Shown here one piece after another: positions 6,502 through 13,294 of a DNA stretch of 19,423 bases. Numbering within the stretch: position 1 is the stretch's first letter; every line of letters starts with the position of its first letter. The position numbers and the translations under genes are program-made. The notes under the pieces are model-generated. The model saw only the letters and a list, made by a program, of their open reading frames with translations. It ran no database searches and had not been told where the DNA came from. The stretch lies in contig JAQCKL010000017.1 in assembly GCA_027592485.1 (NCBI GenBank), positions 1 through 19,423 of the forward strand. The letters are read 5' to 3'. Source of the stretch: Cyanobacteriota bacterium (lineage in GTDB: Bacteria > Cyanobacteriota > Cyanobacteriia > Phormidesmidales > Phormidesmidaceae).

Positions 6502-8214
6502 ATGAAAGCGCTTTCTAATTACTGCTCACTCCTGTTCGAAAATTGCATAGATGGTGTCATTATCCTCACTCAAACCCATGACATTATCTATGTAAACAAT
6601 CAAGCTGAAGCCCTATTTGAAAATGAATTTTCCCTCCTCTGGAGTCGGAATCCATCCATCCAGAAACAGCTTTTCTATGGGGAAAAATCCAGCCCAGTTG
6701 TCGCCGCAGATTTGCCTTTTCAACAAGTTATTTCCGGCGCAAAGGTTGCCGATCTAGAATTATTTCTGCCCTCCTCCTCCCCAGGCAAAGGCCATTGGCT
6801 ACGGTTTGACGGATTCCCGCTGTCAGCACAAGCTGACCTGCCTCAATCGGGGATCGTGATCATGGTTAAAGATATCACTGGGCGCAAAATCGCTGCCGCC
6901 GCTGCCCTCACAACCGTGCCGCGCGATAGCCTGACGGGCCTGCTGCAGCGAAGCGTTTTTATTGATCGAGTTGACCATGCGTTGGCACGGCTCAACCATG
7001 ATCCCTCTGGCTTAGTGGCCATGGTCTACATCGATATCAATCACCTGAAATGGGTCAACGATGCCTTTGGCCATGACATTGGCGATCGCCTGCTGGTGGA
7101 GTTTGCCCATCGCTTGATAACGTCCCTCCGTTCAGAAGATACGGTCTCCCGACTTGGGAGCGATACCTTCGCCCTCCTCCTAGAGGATGTCGCCTCCTAT
7201 TCAGCGGTAGTGAGTACCATTGAGCATCTCTATGGGAGTCTTGACCAGCCTTTTTTCATCGCCGATCAACCCATCCAGGTCGATGTCAGCATGGGGATTG
7301 CCTTTGGCGATGCCGACTCCAAGCATCCCGAGGATTTGCTACGGGCTGCCAGTATGGCCATGTATCAGGCAAAGCAGACGTCAGGGCAACGCTATCGCGT
7401 ATTTGAAGATGCGATGCAAACCCATGTTGAGGGAAATTTACGCTTAGAAATTGCCCTGCGCCGAGCGATCCCCAACCAAGAATTGGTTTTATACTACCAA
7501 CCCATTGTCTCGATTCGCTCTAAGGAGACCATCGGATTTGAGGCATTGGTACGTTGGCAGCACCCCGAACAGGGGCTTCTGGATCCAGTCAGCTTCATTC
7601 AGATTGCTGAAAGAACCGGATTGATTATTCCCTTGGGCTGGTGGGTATTGCGGGAAGCCTGTCGACAGCTAAGGTCTTGGCAAGACACTGAAGTAGAAGC
7701 AAAGGATCTATTTGTGAGTGTCAATATGTCGAGCGCACAATTCTCCCAGGGAGATGTAGTAGGCAAGATCACTTCGATCTTGGCGGAGACCCAGCTTCAG
7801 GGCAAAAATCTCAAATTAGAAATTACGGAAAGTGTATTAATTGAGAATTCGGCTTCAATTGTGGAGCAACTTACTCGCATTCGAGCGCTCGGAATTAAGC
7901 TATCCATTGATGATTTTGGCACGGGATATTCTTCTCTGAGTTACCTCTATCGCTTTCCCTTTGATACCCTCAAAATTGATCGCTCTTTTATTGAAGATGC
8001 CGATACGTCCTATGACAAGCTAGAAATTTTGCAATCGATGGTGCGCTTGGCTTGGAATCTAGGGTTGGAGTTGGTTGCAGAGGGCATCGAAACCGAGAAG
8101 CATTACTCCCAGCTCAAGGCCTTGCGATGCGAATCGGGGCAAGGATATTTATTTTCTAAACCGTTGACGGCGATGGCCATGGAAGCCTTGATTCACAAGC
8201 AGTTTGAGGCTTGA
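6502..8214 (+). CDS. PAS-GGDEF-EAL protein: probable c-di-GMP phosphodiesterase with inactive cyclase domain
   Basis: A 570-aa soluble signalling protein: a PAS-like sensor (about 8-130, ending in VKDITGRK), GGDEF (about 140-300) and EAL (about 312-565). The GGDEF motif is GSDTF (219-223), with the second Gly and the catalytic Glu lost. The RxxD inhibitory-site pattern RSED (210-213) remains exactly five residues before it. In the EAL domain every residue of the known catalytic set is present with the spacing of characterised enzymes: Glu347, Asn408, Glu440, Asp470, Asp471, Lys491, Glu527, Gln547, plus loop DDFGTGYSS. I infer hydrolysis of c-di-GMP to pGpG, with the GGDEF domain serving as a nucleotide-sensing regulator. 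There is no membrane segment. The start at ATG 6502 has only a weak Shine-Dalgarno. The gene is transcribed divergently from recF. Confidence 0.94.
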   Translation: MKALSNYCSLLFENCIDGVIILTQTHDIIYVNNQAEALFENEFSLLWSRNPSIQKQLFYGEKSSPVVAADLPFQQVISGAKVADLELFLPSSSPGKGHWLRFDGFPLSAQADLPQSGIVIMVKDITGRKIAAAAALTTVPRDSLTGLLQRSVFIDRVDHALARLNHDPSGLVAMVYIDINHLKWVNDAFGHDIGDRLLVEFAHRLITSLRSEDTVSRLGSDTFALLLEDVASYSAVVSTIEHLYGSLDQPFFIADQPIQVDVSMGIAFGDADSKHPEDLLRAASMAMYQAKQTSGQRYRVFEDAMQTHVEGNLRLEIALRRAIPNQELVLYYQPIVSIRSKETIGFEALVRWQHPEQGLLDPVSFIQIAERTGLIIPLGWWVLREACRQLRSWQDTEVEAKDLFVSVNMSSAQFSQGDVVGKITSILAETQLQGKNLKLEITESVLIENSASIVEQLTRIRALGIKLSIDDFGTGYSSLSYLYRFPFDTLKIDRSFIEDADTSYDKLEILQSMVRLAWNLGLELVAEGIETEKHYSQLKALRCESGQGYLFSKPLTAMAMEALIHKQFEA

Positions 8215-8331
8215 GGGCGTCGATGGGGAGTATATCGCAATCGCCAGTCCGGCTAGGACTCGATGGCGACATTAAGGTGACCATTCTAGATTCCAGATCC
8301 CCTGCCCCTTCAGCATCCCTACTCTCAATAG

Positions 8332-8402
8332 TGCGAGCCCCTTTGCTGCCCTGGGGATCAGAGCAATCCTAGGGGCTCTAAGCAAAGGGGCCAGCGCCAT
8401 AA
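8332..8402. repeat. Palindromic repeat element, copy A, between convergent genes
   Basis: A perfect 11-bp inverted repeat, GCCCCTTTGCT (8337-8347) with AGCAAAGGGGC (8381-8391), encloses a second short hairpin GGAT/ATCC (8355-8358 and 8366-8369) capped by a loop containing AGAGC. It is homologous to copy B at 12555-12627. Next to it is a further hairpin, CGCCAT-AA-ATGGCG (8395-8408). It lies between the convergent GGDEF-EAL and thioesterase genes and could end transcription from both sides, but no T-tract flanks it. Confidence 0.8.
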
Positions 8403-8421
8403 ATGGCGTTGCTGAAATCGG

Positions 8422-8841
8422 TTAAAGCAAACGGTCCAAGGCCTTTTGCAATGCATCAGGGAGGCGGCGAACGATTTTGCGGCTTTTGGGATCAACGGTA
8501 GCGAGTACCACGGTCCCTAAGACGCAGCTCTGGCCGGTGGCGGCATCTTGAATGTCGTATTGCCAGGTTAAGCGGACCCCTCGGCGGGATTCTAACCAGG
8601 TTTTGATGGTGGCGGTCATCCCCATGCTTAGAGATTGGCGGTAGCGCAGGGACAGATCAACAACGGGCAGATCAACACCGGCTGCAACCCAGTCGGCAAA
8701 GTTAATGTGGTGCGATCGCAAATAAGCCACCCGAGCCTCTTCCATCCAGACAATGTAGGTGCCGTGCCAAACGATGCCAGCGTAGTCGGTGTGGTGGGGG
8801 TAGACCACAACGGGATATTCAAATACCTGGCTGGCGGCCAT
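8422..8841 (-). CDS. Acyl-CoA thioesterase, 4-hydroxybenzoyl-CoA thioesterase/YbgC type
   Basis: A 139-aa single hot-dog-fold protein. The YbgC/4HBT active-site segment reads HHTDYAGIVWHGTYI (16-30) with the presumed catalytic Asp19, followed by the long-helix pattern WMEEARVAYLR. Such enzymes hydrolyse acyl-CoA thioesters in the cytoplasm as tetramers; the acyl group is unknown. Cyanobacterial 1,4-dihydroxy-2-naphthoyl-CoA thioesterase, for phylloquinone synthesis, belongs to the same superfamily and is a possible but unproven role. I start at the ATG at 8841. An in-frame TTG at 8856 would begin 2 nt after the stop of the upstream 56-aa ORF and cannot be excluded. Confidence 0.88.
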   Translation of the reverse strand: MAASQVFEYPVVVYPHHTDYAGIVWHGTYIVWMEEARVAYLRSHHINFADWVAAGVDLPVVDLSLRYRQSLSMGMTATIKTWLESRRGVRLTWQYDIQDAATGQSCVLGTVVLATVDPKSRKIVRRLPDALQKALDRLL

Positions 8842-8858
8842 AGGGGTGTGATCCAACC

Positions 8859-9029
8859 TTAATGAGAAGCAGCGGCGGATTGAGCTTGGGTTTCTGCCAT
8901 CAGCCGGGTCGCCACCTCTTGTAAGTCTTTGTGAGGTAACACCCGCCGGAGAGCTTCTACGATCGCCTCTGGCCGAGTACTAGCGGTGATCAGGGCGGCG
9001 GTCTCTTGACTGGGGGCTAGGGTAGACAT
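8859..9029 (-). CDS. Small 56-aa helical protein, unknown function
   Basis: An ATG at 9029 opens a 56-codon frame ending TAA at 8859-8861. It begins MSTLAPSQETAALITAST, has a charged helical middle (PEAIVEALRRVLPHKDLQEV) and ends with an Ala/Ser-rich tail. Amphipathic helices, an unbroken frame filling the space, and a stop only 17 nt before the thioesterase ATG on the same strand argue for a real gene. It has no membrane segment or Cys, and I recognise no family. No strong Shine-Dalgarno precedes it. It is short enough to be missed by length filters. Confidence 0.55.
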   Translation of the reverse strand: MSTLAPSQETAALITASTRPEAIVEALRRVLPHKDLQEVATRLMAETQAQSAAASH

Positions 9030-9119
9030 AGGACAATCAGAGCGCTTTTGCCAAGCAGTTTAACCCAGGGTGCCATCGCGGAGGATGCTCTAGATACTAC
9101 CTGCTGGTGTTTCTAATCG

Positions 9120-9151
9120 GGGATCACAGTTGATTGAAATCACATGATCCC
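9120..9151 (-). terminator. Hairpin just after rsmE
   Basis: GGGATCA (9120-9126) pairs with TGATCCC (9145-9151) around an 18-nt loop that contains its own TGATT-GA-AATCA palindrome. It begins about 10 nt past the rsmE stop on the minus strand. No T-run follows, so it may instead be a processing or regulatory stem. Four GATC tetramers fall within about 45 bp here. Confidence 0.35.
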
Positions 9152-9161
9152 GAGATCGAGA

Positions 9162-9926
9162 TCACGTTTTGTCGAGATGGGTTGGGGCATCTTGACTCCA
9201 TTCACCGTAGGCCGCCTGGATGACGGCTAAGGCCACAACCGGTGCGGTTAAAGCCCGCAGGACTTGATTGCCGAGGGAGACGGGTTGATAGGTCGCTGCG
9301 ATCGCCGTCGCAATTTCCGCCTCTGTCCAACCCCCTTCGGGGCCAGTGGCGATCACAAGGTGGGGGGATTGGCCACCCAGGAATTGGCCACCCAGGGATA
9401 GCAGGGAGGGGCGATCGCCCCGAGCCACACAGATCAGTCGGCAGGGGGCATCGGTATGGGTCAGCCATAAGGGCCAGGCCATGGGCTCTAAGAGGGTCGG
9501 GACCCGAGGTCGTTCACATTGTTCCGCCGCCTCTGTGGCAATGCGTCGCCACCGCTGCACCTTACTGGCACTGGGGCTGAGTAGGGTGCGCTCACTCAGA
9601 ATCGGCACAATGGTATTTACCCCCAGTTCCGTGGCCTGTCGCACCACTTGGTCAAAGCCTTGTTTGGGCAAGGCCGCCGCCAAGGTGATGTCAAGGTCCA
9701 CCGACTGGGATGCTGGCGGGGTGATCGGCGCGACCAAGACGGCTTGGTCATCCGTCGCGGTTAGGGCGGCCTGCCACTGTTGCCCAGCTCCATCTAAAAC
9801 GATGAATTGCCCCCCTACCCCCAATCGCAGCACGCGCCGGAGATAATGGCGTTGTTCGGCAGTTAAGGTCAGGCGAGTCCCTTGAATTTGGTTCGGGCTC
9901 ACCACCAGCCGCTGGAATGTCACCAT
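9162..9926 (-). CDS. rsmE: 16S rRNA (uracil-1498-N3)-methyltransferase RsmE
   Basis: A 254-aa SPOUT-class enzyme that transfers methyl from S-adenosylmethionine to N3 of U1498 in helix 44 of 16S rRNA. Seen: an N-terminal PUA-like RNA-binding part with HYLRRVLRL (27-35), the family segment KQGFDQVVRQATELGV (88-103), EQCER (about 135-139), and the SAM-binding knot motifs GPEGGWTEAE (195-204) and LGNQVLRALTAPVVAL (218-233). The usual LGxRILRxETA reads LGNQVLRALTA, a mild deviation. A 15-bp in-frame tandem duplication at 9368-9396 gives LGGQFLGGQS (178-187) in a linker. The gene begins 10 nt after the PHP gene stop, so the two are co-transcribed. Confidence 0.95.
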   Translation of the reverse strand: MVTFQRLVVSPNQIQGTRLTLTAEQRHYLRRVLRLGVGGQFIVLDGAGQQWQAALTATDDQAVLVAPITPPASQSVDLDITLAAALPKQGFDQVVRQATELGVNTIVPILSERTLLSPSASKVQRWRRIATEAAEQCERPRVPTLLEPMAWPLWLTHTDAPCRLICVARGDRPSLLSLGGQFLGGQSPHLVIATGPEGGWTEAEIATAIAATYQPVSLGNQVLRALTAPVVALAVIQAAYGEWSQDAPTHLDKT

Positions 9927-9936
9927 CCGGATTGCC

Positions 9937-10779
9937 TCACTGCTGGCTGCCTCGCCGCTGCTTTAGATGGGCTGCCGCTTGCTTTAAGGGGGGGAGTAAA
10001 TCGAGGGAGAGCCCAAGGCCATTCAAGGGGACGTACCCTTTGCTCGGCTCCTGTGCGGGACCATGGTAATCACTGCCCCCGGTCATCAATAGCCCATAGT
10101 GATCGCAGTGATCTTCTAAATGGCGAATGTCGCTAGGACTATGGTAGGGATGGTAGACTTCAACGCCCATGAGGCCAGCGGCAACCAACTCTGGTAGCAC
10201 CGTGGCCACGGTGCCCCCCCGAAACAGGTAGGGGTGAGCCCACACCGGCACTGCTCCGCAGTTCAACAGCATTTGAATGCCGTCCTGCACGGAGAGCGGT
10301 TCGTAGGGAACATAGGCCGGGCCGCGATCGCCCAGCCATTTCTCAAAGGCCTCTTGGGGGTATTGGACATATCCCGCTGCGACGAGGGCCGCTGCAATGT
10401 GGGGTCGCCCTGGGGCCACATCGTCGGATAGTTCTGATAATTCGATCGGGTATCCCAGCTCCGCCAGTTTTTTGACCATGGCCTGGGCGCGACGATGGCG
10501 ACCCGCAATGCGCGCTTGTAGCGGCTCCGCTAGCTGGGCGCGGTTGGGATAAAAACCGAGGATATGGAGGGAGCGATCGCGGTGAACCGTGCTCAGTTCT
10601 AAGCCCGGCACAATCTCTAGGTCCCCGTCGGCAGCGGCGATCGCCCGGTCCCAACCGGCCATGGTGTCATGGTCTGTAATCGCTAAAGCCTTCACCCCCC
10701 GCTGCTTCGCCATCGCCACCAAGGCTTCTGGGGTGAGGGTGCCATCGGAGCAGGTGGTATGGCAGTGGAGTTCTAACAT
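9937..10779 (-). CDS. PHP-domain metal-dependent phosphatase (RNase AM/TrpH-like)
   Basis: A 280-aa protein of the polymerase-and-histidinol-phosphatase superfamily. Metal ligands are visible: HCHTTCSDGT (5-14), TDHDT (35-39), Glu61 in GLELS, His72, His127 in GRPHI, His182 in WAHPY, and Asp237/His239 in GSDYHG. The architecture matches the YciV/TrpH group, whose studied members remove 5' nucleotides from short RNAs or dephosphorylate 3',5'-nucleotide bisphosphates (pAp). Either substrate suits a place beside an rRNA-modifying gene, but the true one is not determined. It lies 10 nt upstream of rsmE and 52 nt downstream of the preceding hypothetical gene; that gap consists largely of 14-bp tandem repeats. 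Confidence 0.92.
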   Translation of the reverse strand: MLELHCHTTCSDGTLTPEALVAMAKQRGVKALAITDHDTMAGWDRAIAAADGDLEIVPGLELSTVHRDRSLHILGFYPNRAQLAEPLQARIAGRHRRAQAMVKKLAELGYPIELSELSDDVAPGRPHIAAALVAAGYVQYPQEAFEKWLGDRGPAYVPYEPLSVQDGIQMLLNCGAVPVWAHPYLFRGGTVATVLPELVAAGLMGVEVYHPYHSPSDIRHLEDHCDHYGLLMTGGSDYHGPAQEPSKGYVPLNGLGLSLDLLPPLKQAAAHLKQRRGSQQ

Positions 10780-10786
10780 GGTGGTT

Positions 10787-10856
10787 TTTCTAAGTCTGTG
10801 TTTCTAGGTCTACGTTTCCAGCTCTGTGTTTCTAGCTCTGCGTTTCTAGCTCTGAA
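10787..10856. repeat. 14-bp tandem repeat, five copies
   Basis: Five contiguous units at 10787-10800, 10801-10814, 10815-10828, 10829-10842 and 10843-10856, with consensus TTTCTAGCTCTGTG and up to four differences. The two right-hand units overlap the 3' end of the minus-strand gene at 10832-11323 and encode its last residues (ELETQS) and its stop. The remaining units fill the gap before the PHP gene. Confidence 0.95.
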
Positions 10857-11323
10857 AAGACTTGCTGGACGAGGGCCTTGGCTTTTTCATCTAGGGCCAC
10901 CCAATTCACATCCCCCATCTCTTGGTCCCACAGGGTCATGTCCACCGCCACCGCCTGATCGCCCACGGGGAACCGTTTAAAACAGGTCCGATAGCAGAGA
11001 TCCCACAGATCAACCGTCTTTTTCTGATCCCCTTGGGTGAGGTGCAACTCGTATACCGGAAAGGGCTGAGGGAGTTCCGCTAACTGCGCTTCTAGGCGGG
11101 CAACCTGCTCTGGCTGGGCGTGCTCTAACTGGGTAATGAGGGCTTTGACCTGTTGAATATCAGCCTCGGTCGCCCTCTCGGGCCAGATATGGGCTTCTTG
11201 ATAGCGCCCTGCCCAAGGCGAGTCGTCTAAACATTTGCGGATATTGTCAATCACCCGGATCAGGGCGGGTTGCATCAGTTGCTCAGCCTGTTGACGCGCC
11301 TTGGGGTTACTAAACTTGAGCAT
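10832..11323 (-). CDS. Conserved-looking hypothetical protein, 163 aa
   Basis: A soluble, acidic and Gln-rich protein with a helical first half (residues 6-85, charged heptad-like segments such as QVKALITQLEHAQPEQV), then a compact domain with the segment VDLWDLCYRTCFKRFPVGD (about 115-133) and a helical end. The regular amphipathic pattern and distinctive Trp/Cys residues look like a real folded protein. I believe similar proteins occur in other cyanobacteria, but I cannot name a family. It is the first gene of the leftward cluster with the PHP phosphatase and rsmE. Its last residues are encoded inside a 14-bp tandem repeat, so the C-terminus may vary between strains. The ATG at 11323 has no obvious Shine-Dalgarno. 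Confidence 0.82.
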   Translation of the reverse strand: MLKFSNPKARQQAEQLMQPALIRVIDNIRKCLDDSPWAGRYQEAHIWPERATEADIQQVKALITQLEHAQPEQVARLEAQLAELPQPFPVYELHLTQGDQKKTVDLWDLCYRTCFKRFPVGDQAVAVDMTLWDQEMGDVNWVALDEKAKALVQQVFSELETQS

Positions 11324-11484
11324 AGAAAAACGGGATCAGGGGAGAGGGGTGGGCTGTCTTTCCTAAGCTTACTGAAACGAGATGGGTATCCTGCGCCGAA
11401 ATTTAAGTATGTTTGTATTGTTCTCCGAGATTGTGTTCATGGGCTTGGGGACGGTTCCTTCCCTGTCGTTGTCCGGTACCGGCC

Positions 11485-11865
11485 ATGGCTCCATTACACC
11501 GGCATAGTCCACCCACCCACCTCCCAGCCCGATTGGGCATCGCGATCGCGCTGACCTGGGCGGGTGCATTGCTATTCCTCCTGCTACAGATGCTTTTGCC
11601 TTGGTTGCTGGTGGGGGCCGTCGCCCTGGTGGGGTTAGGGCTATGGCAGCGCCATCGTCAGTATCAGCGGGTGCTGTATGGCATTTTTTACGACCATCTC
11701 CGCTACCACCAAGGTCGCCTCAGCGTGCTGGAGTTTGCCATGGCGGCCCAGATTCCGGGTCCCCAAGCGCGGCGGTTCCTAGATGCACGGGCGCAGGACT
11801 TTTTTGCCCAGTTTGAACCTACGGATCATGGGGATGTGATTTACACCTTTATTGTCCCCCAGTAG
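11485..11865 (+). CDS. Membrane protein with winged-helix-like C-terminal domain, unknown function
   Basis: A 126-aa protein. Two closely spaced hydrophobic helices (about 17-36 and 39-53) form a hairpin anchor. They are followed by a basic stretch (WQRHRQYQR) and a cytoplasmic-looking domain of about 65 residues containing GRLSVLEFAMAAQIPGPQAR (77-96), an arrangement like a helix-turn-helix, then strands ending in GDVIYTF. I recognise no named family. The start at ATG 11485 comes directly after the 10-bp palindrome CCGGTACCGG (11473-11482), where a ribosome site would be expected. The open frame extends 24 codons further upstream, but that part has a Cys/Pro-rich, non-protein-like composition. 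It diverges from the 163-aa gene across 161 bp. Confidence 0.75.
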   Translation: MAPLHRHSPPTHLPARLGIAIALTWAGALLFLLLQMLLPWLLVGAVALVGLGLWQRHRQYQRVLYGIFYDHLRYHQGRLSVLEFAMAAQIPGPQARRFLDARAQDFFAQFEPTDHGDVIYTFIVPQ

Positions 11866-12046
11866 GGAAACCGATCGGCGCTGGGCAGGAGGATGCAATG
11901 GGCAGGGAGAACTTCCGGGGGGACTCCAGGGCATGACTGGGGAGTTCCGACGATGAAATCACCCCTCATCTGGACCGTTTTTGACGATCACCCCATCAAT
12001 ATTCGAAAAAAGCTTTACAAAAAGGACCGTGTTCCTGAGCATAGAG

Positions 12047-12068
12047 AACGTCATCCGTACGTTAGGAG
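12047..12068 (+). promoter_or_regulatory. ndk leader: small hairpin abutting a strong ribosome binding site
   Basis: AACGT (12047-12051) and ACGTT (12059-12063) can pair around the loop CATCCGT. The Shine-Dalgarno sequence AGGAG (12064-12068) follows immediately, 9 nt before the GTG at 12078. The good spacing decides the GTG start of ndk. Confidence 0.6.
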
Positions 12069-12077
12069 TCAGTATCT

Positions 12078-12527
12078 GTGGAACGCAGTTTTATTATGAT
12101 CAAGCCCGATGGAGTCCAGCGGGGCCTGATTGGTGAGGTGGTTAAACGGTTTGAGACCAAGGGCTTCACCCTCGTTGGCATGAAATTCATGGCGGTCCCC
12201 CGTGACCTAGCGGAACAGCACTACGACGTTCACAGAGACAAGTCCTTTTTTGGCGGCTTGGTTGATTTCATCACCTCTAGCCCGGTGGTGGCCATGGTTT
12301 GGCAAGGGGACGGGGTGGTCGCCTCGGCCCGCAAGCTGATTGGTGCCACTAATCCTTTGACCGCTGAACCCGGCACCATCCGAGGGGATTTTGGTATCAC
12401 CATTGGTCGTAACCTCATCCATGGTTCGGATGCGGTAGAAACCGCCCAACGGGAAATCGCCCTGTGGTTTAAGGAAGATGAATTAGCCAGTTGGGAGCCC
12501 TCTCTCAAGGATTGGCTATACGAGTAA
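12078..12527 (+). CDS. ndk: Nucleoside diphosphate kinase
   Basis: A 149-aa enzyme that exchanges gamma-phosphate between nucleoside tri- and diphosphates by a ping-pong mechanism, balancing NTP and dNTP pools. It has the family opening ERSFIMIKPDGVQRGLIGE, the active-site histidine His115 in NLIHGSD (112-118), and the Arg- and Thr-bearing nucleotide site segments (TNPLTAEPGTIRGDFG, 91-106). The start is GTG, giving MERSFIMIKPDG as in other cyanobacteria, supported by AGGAG 9 nt upstream. An internal ATG at residue 7 would remove the first strand and is rejected. It stands alone: 212 bp separate it from the upstream gene and a palindrome-rich 262-bp gap follows. Confidence 0.97.
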   Translation: MERSFIMIKPDGVQRGLIGEVVKRFETKGFTLVGMKFMAVPRDLAEQHYDVHRDKSFFGGLVDFITSSPVVAMVWQGDGVVASARKLIGATNPLTAEPGTIRGDFGITIGRNLIHGSDAVETAQREIALWFKEDELASWEPSLKDWLYE

Positions 12528-12554
12528 CCGTGGCCAGTCCCGGTAGGGCAAGCC

Positions 12555-12627
12555 TGCGAGCCACGTTGCTTCTGCGCTTAGGATCAGAGCGATCCTAGAT
12601 GTCCTAAGCAAAGTGGCCAGTACCATA
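12555..12627. repeat. Palindromic repeat element, copy B, downstream of ndk
   Basis: Homologous to copy A at 8332-8402 (shared TGCGAGCC, GGATCAGAGC, ATCCTAG, CTAAGCAAAG and GGCCAG segments). The outer arms GCCACGTTGCT (12560-12570) and AGCAAAGTGGC (12607-12617) pair with one mismatch. The inner hairpin TAGGATC/GATCCTA (12579-12585 and 12591-12597) has loop AGAGC. A C-G pair in copy A (8340/8388) is A-T here (12563/12614). Confidence 0.8.
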
Positions 12628-12667
12628 TCAACCGGAAGATTCGGATCAGCCGCCCAATTGTTGAGGG

Positions 12668-12710
12668 CACCCCATTAAGTTGCCACGGCAGAGGGCAACT
12701 TAATGGGGTG
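12668..12710. repeat. Perfect 17-bp inverted repeat (possible ndk terminator)
   Basis: CACCCCATTAAGTTGCC (12668-12684) is exactly complementary to GGCAACTTAATGGGGTG (12694-12710), with a 9-nt loop ACGGCAGAG. Transcription in either direction would give a very stable stem. No T-tract follows on the plus strand. It lies 140 nt past the ndk stop and 80 nt before the next start codon. Confidence 0.85.
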
Positions 12711-12730
12711 AAGGTAGACGGTCTACCTTC
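12710..12730. repeat. 10-bp palindrome adjoining the 17-bp inverted repeat
   Basis: GAAGGTAGAC (12710-12719) and GTCTACCTTC (12721-12730) are perfect inverted copies about a single central G. The first base is shared with the end of the preceding 17-bp arm. With almost no loop, it is better explained as a binding site for a dimeric protein than as an RNA hairpin. It ends 59 nt before the GTG of the ArnE/F-like gene, where an operator could act. Confidence 0.7.
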
Positions 12731-12789
12731 TAAAATTGGACCTTATAGACCGCAATACCTGTTGTTTTGAAACCGGATAATTACCCACT

Positions 12790-13155
12790 GTGAGCCCCCA
12801 AGAATTTGGCCTGTTAATGATTGCCGTGATCGCCAGTTTCTGCGGCCAGCTGCTGCTAAAGATAGGGGCACTGCAATTGGGGGAAGTCACCGCTGATAAT
12901 GCCGTTTCCCACATTCTCAGTATCGCCACGACCCCGGCCCTGCTCGGGGGGCTCTGTGCTTACGGGGTGGGGGCGATCGCTTATATTTTGGCCCTAACCC
13001 GCATCAACCTCAGCATTGCGGCCCCCTCTGCCTCCCTGATTTATGTGTTATCGGTGATAGCAGGCTATTTTTTCTTTCAAGAACCGTTGTCCCTGGGGCG
13101 GCTGGTGGGCATGGGCTTGATTACTTGTGGGGTGATCTTGGTAACGGTCCGCTAA
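12790..13155 (+). CDS. Small EamA/ArnE-ArnF-like four-helix membrane transporter
   Basis: A 121-aa protein with four predicted membrane helices (about 7-26, 46-68, 74-92 and 98-119). GQLLLKIGA at the end of the first helix, followed by AYILALTRINLSIAAPSASLIYVLS and the QEPLS loop before the last helix, matches the half-size drug/metabolite transporter group. Members include ArnE/ArnF lipid-linked sugar flippases and SMR pumps. Gln20 stands where SMR pumps carry their essential membrane Glu, so a proton-coupled drug pump is unlikely; an amphiphile or lipid-sugar flippase role is only an inference. The GTG start at 12790 is the first possible start after an in-frame stop, and keeps the first helix intact. 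The Shine-Dalgarno is weak. Confidence 0.82.
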   Translation: MSPQEFGLLMIAVIASFCGQLLLKIGALQLGEVTADNAVSHILSIATTPALLGGLCAYGVGAIAYILALTRINLSIAAPSASLIYVLSVIAGYFFFQEPLSLGRLVGMGLITCGVILVTVR

Positions 13156-13294
13156 GAGAACTGCTCAGACAACCGTTAACTTCACCGCCCCAGCGTCCTG
13201 CTTCCTAGCCACTGGCAAAACTGTCCTATCTAGAGCAATCCCTTTAGACAGAGTCGCTATGGTATAGCTTCATCCCCAAGGCAACTGTCGTTTA

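Noticed and set aside
8403..8418. GGCGTTGCTGAAAT as a possible insertion-sequence end
   Set aside because: It looked like a transposon terminus by eye, but I see no matching opposite end, target duplication or transposase nearby.
10787..10856. Possible CRISPR array
   Set aside because: The units are directly adjacent with no spacers and no cas genes are present; it is a simple tandem repeat.
11893..12099. 68-aa plus-strand ORF running into the ndk start
   Set aside because: It overlaps the ndk leader and ribosome site, has no family-like pattern, and covers a region better read as the ndk 5' untranslated region.
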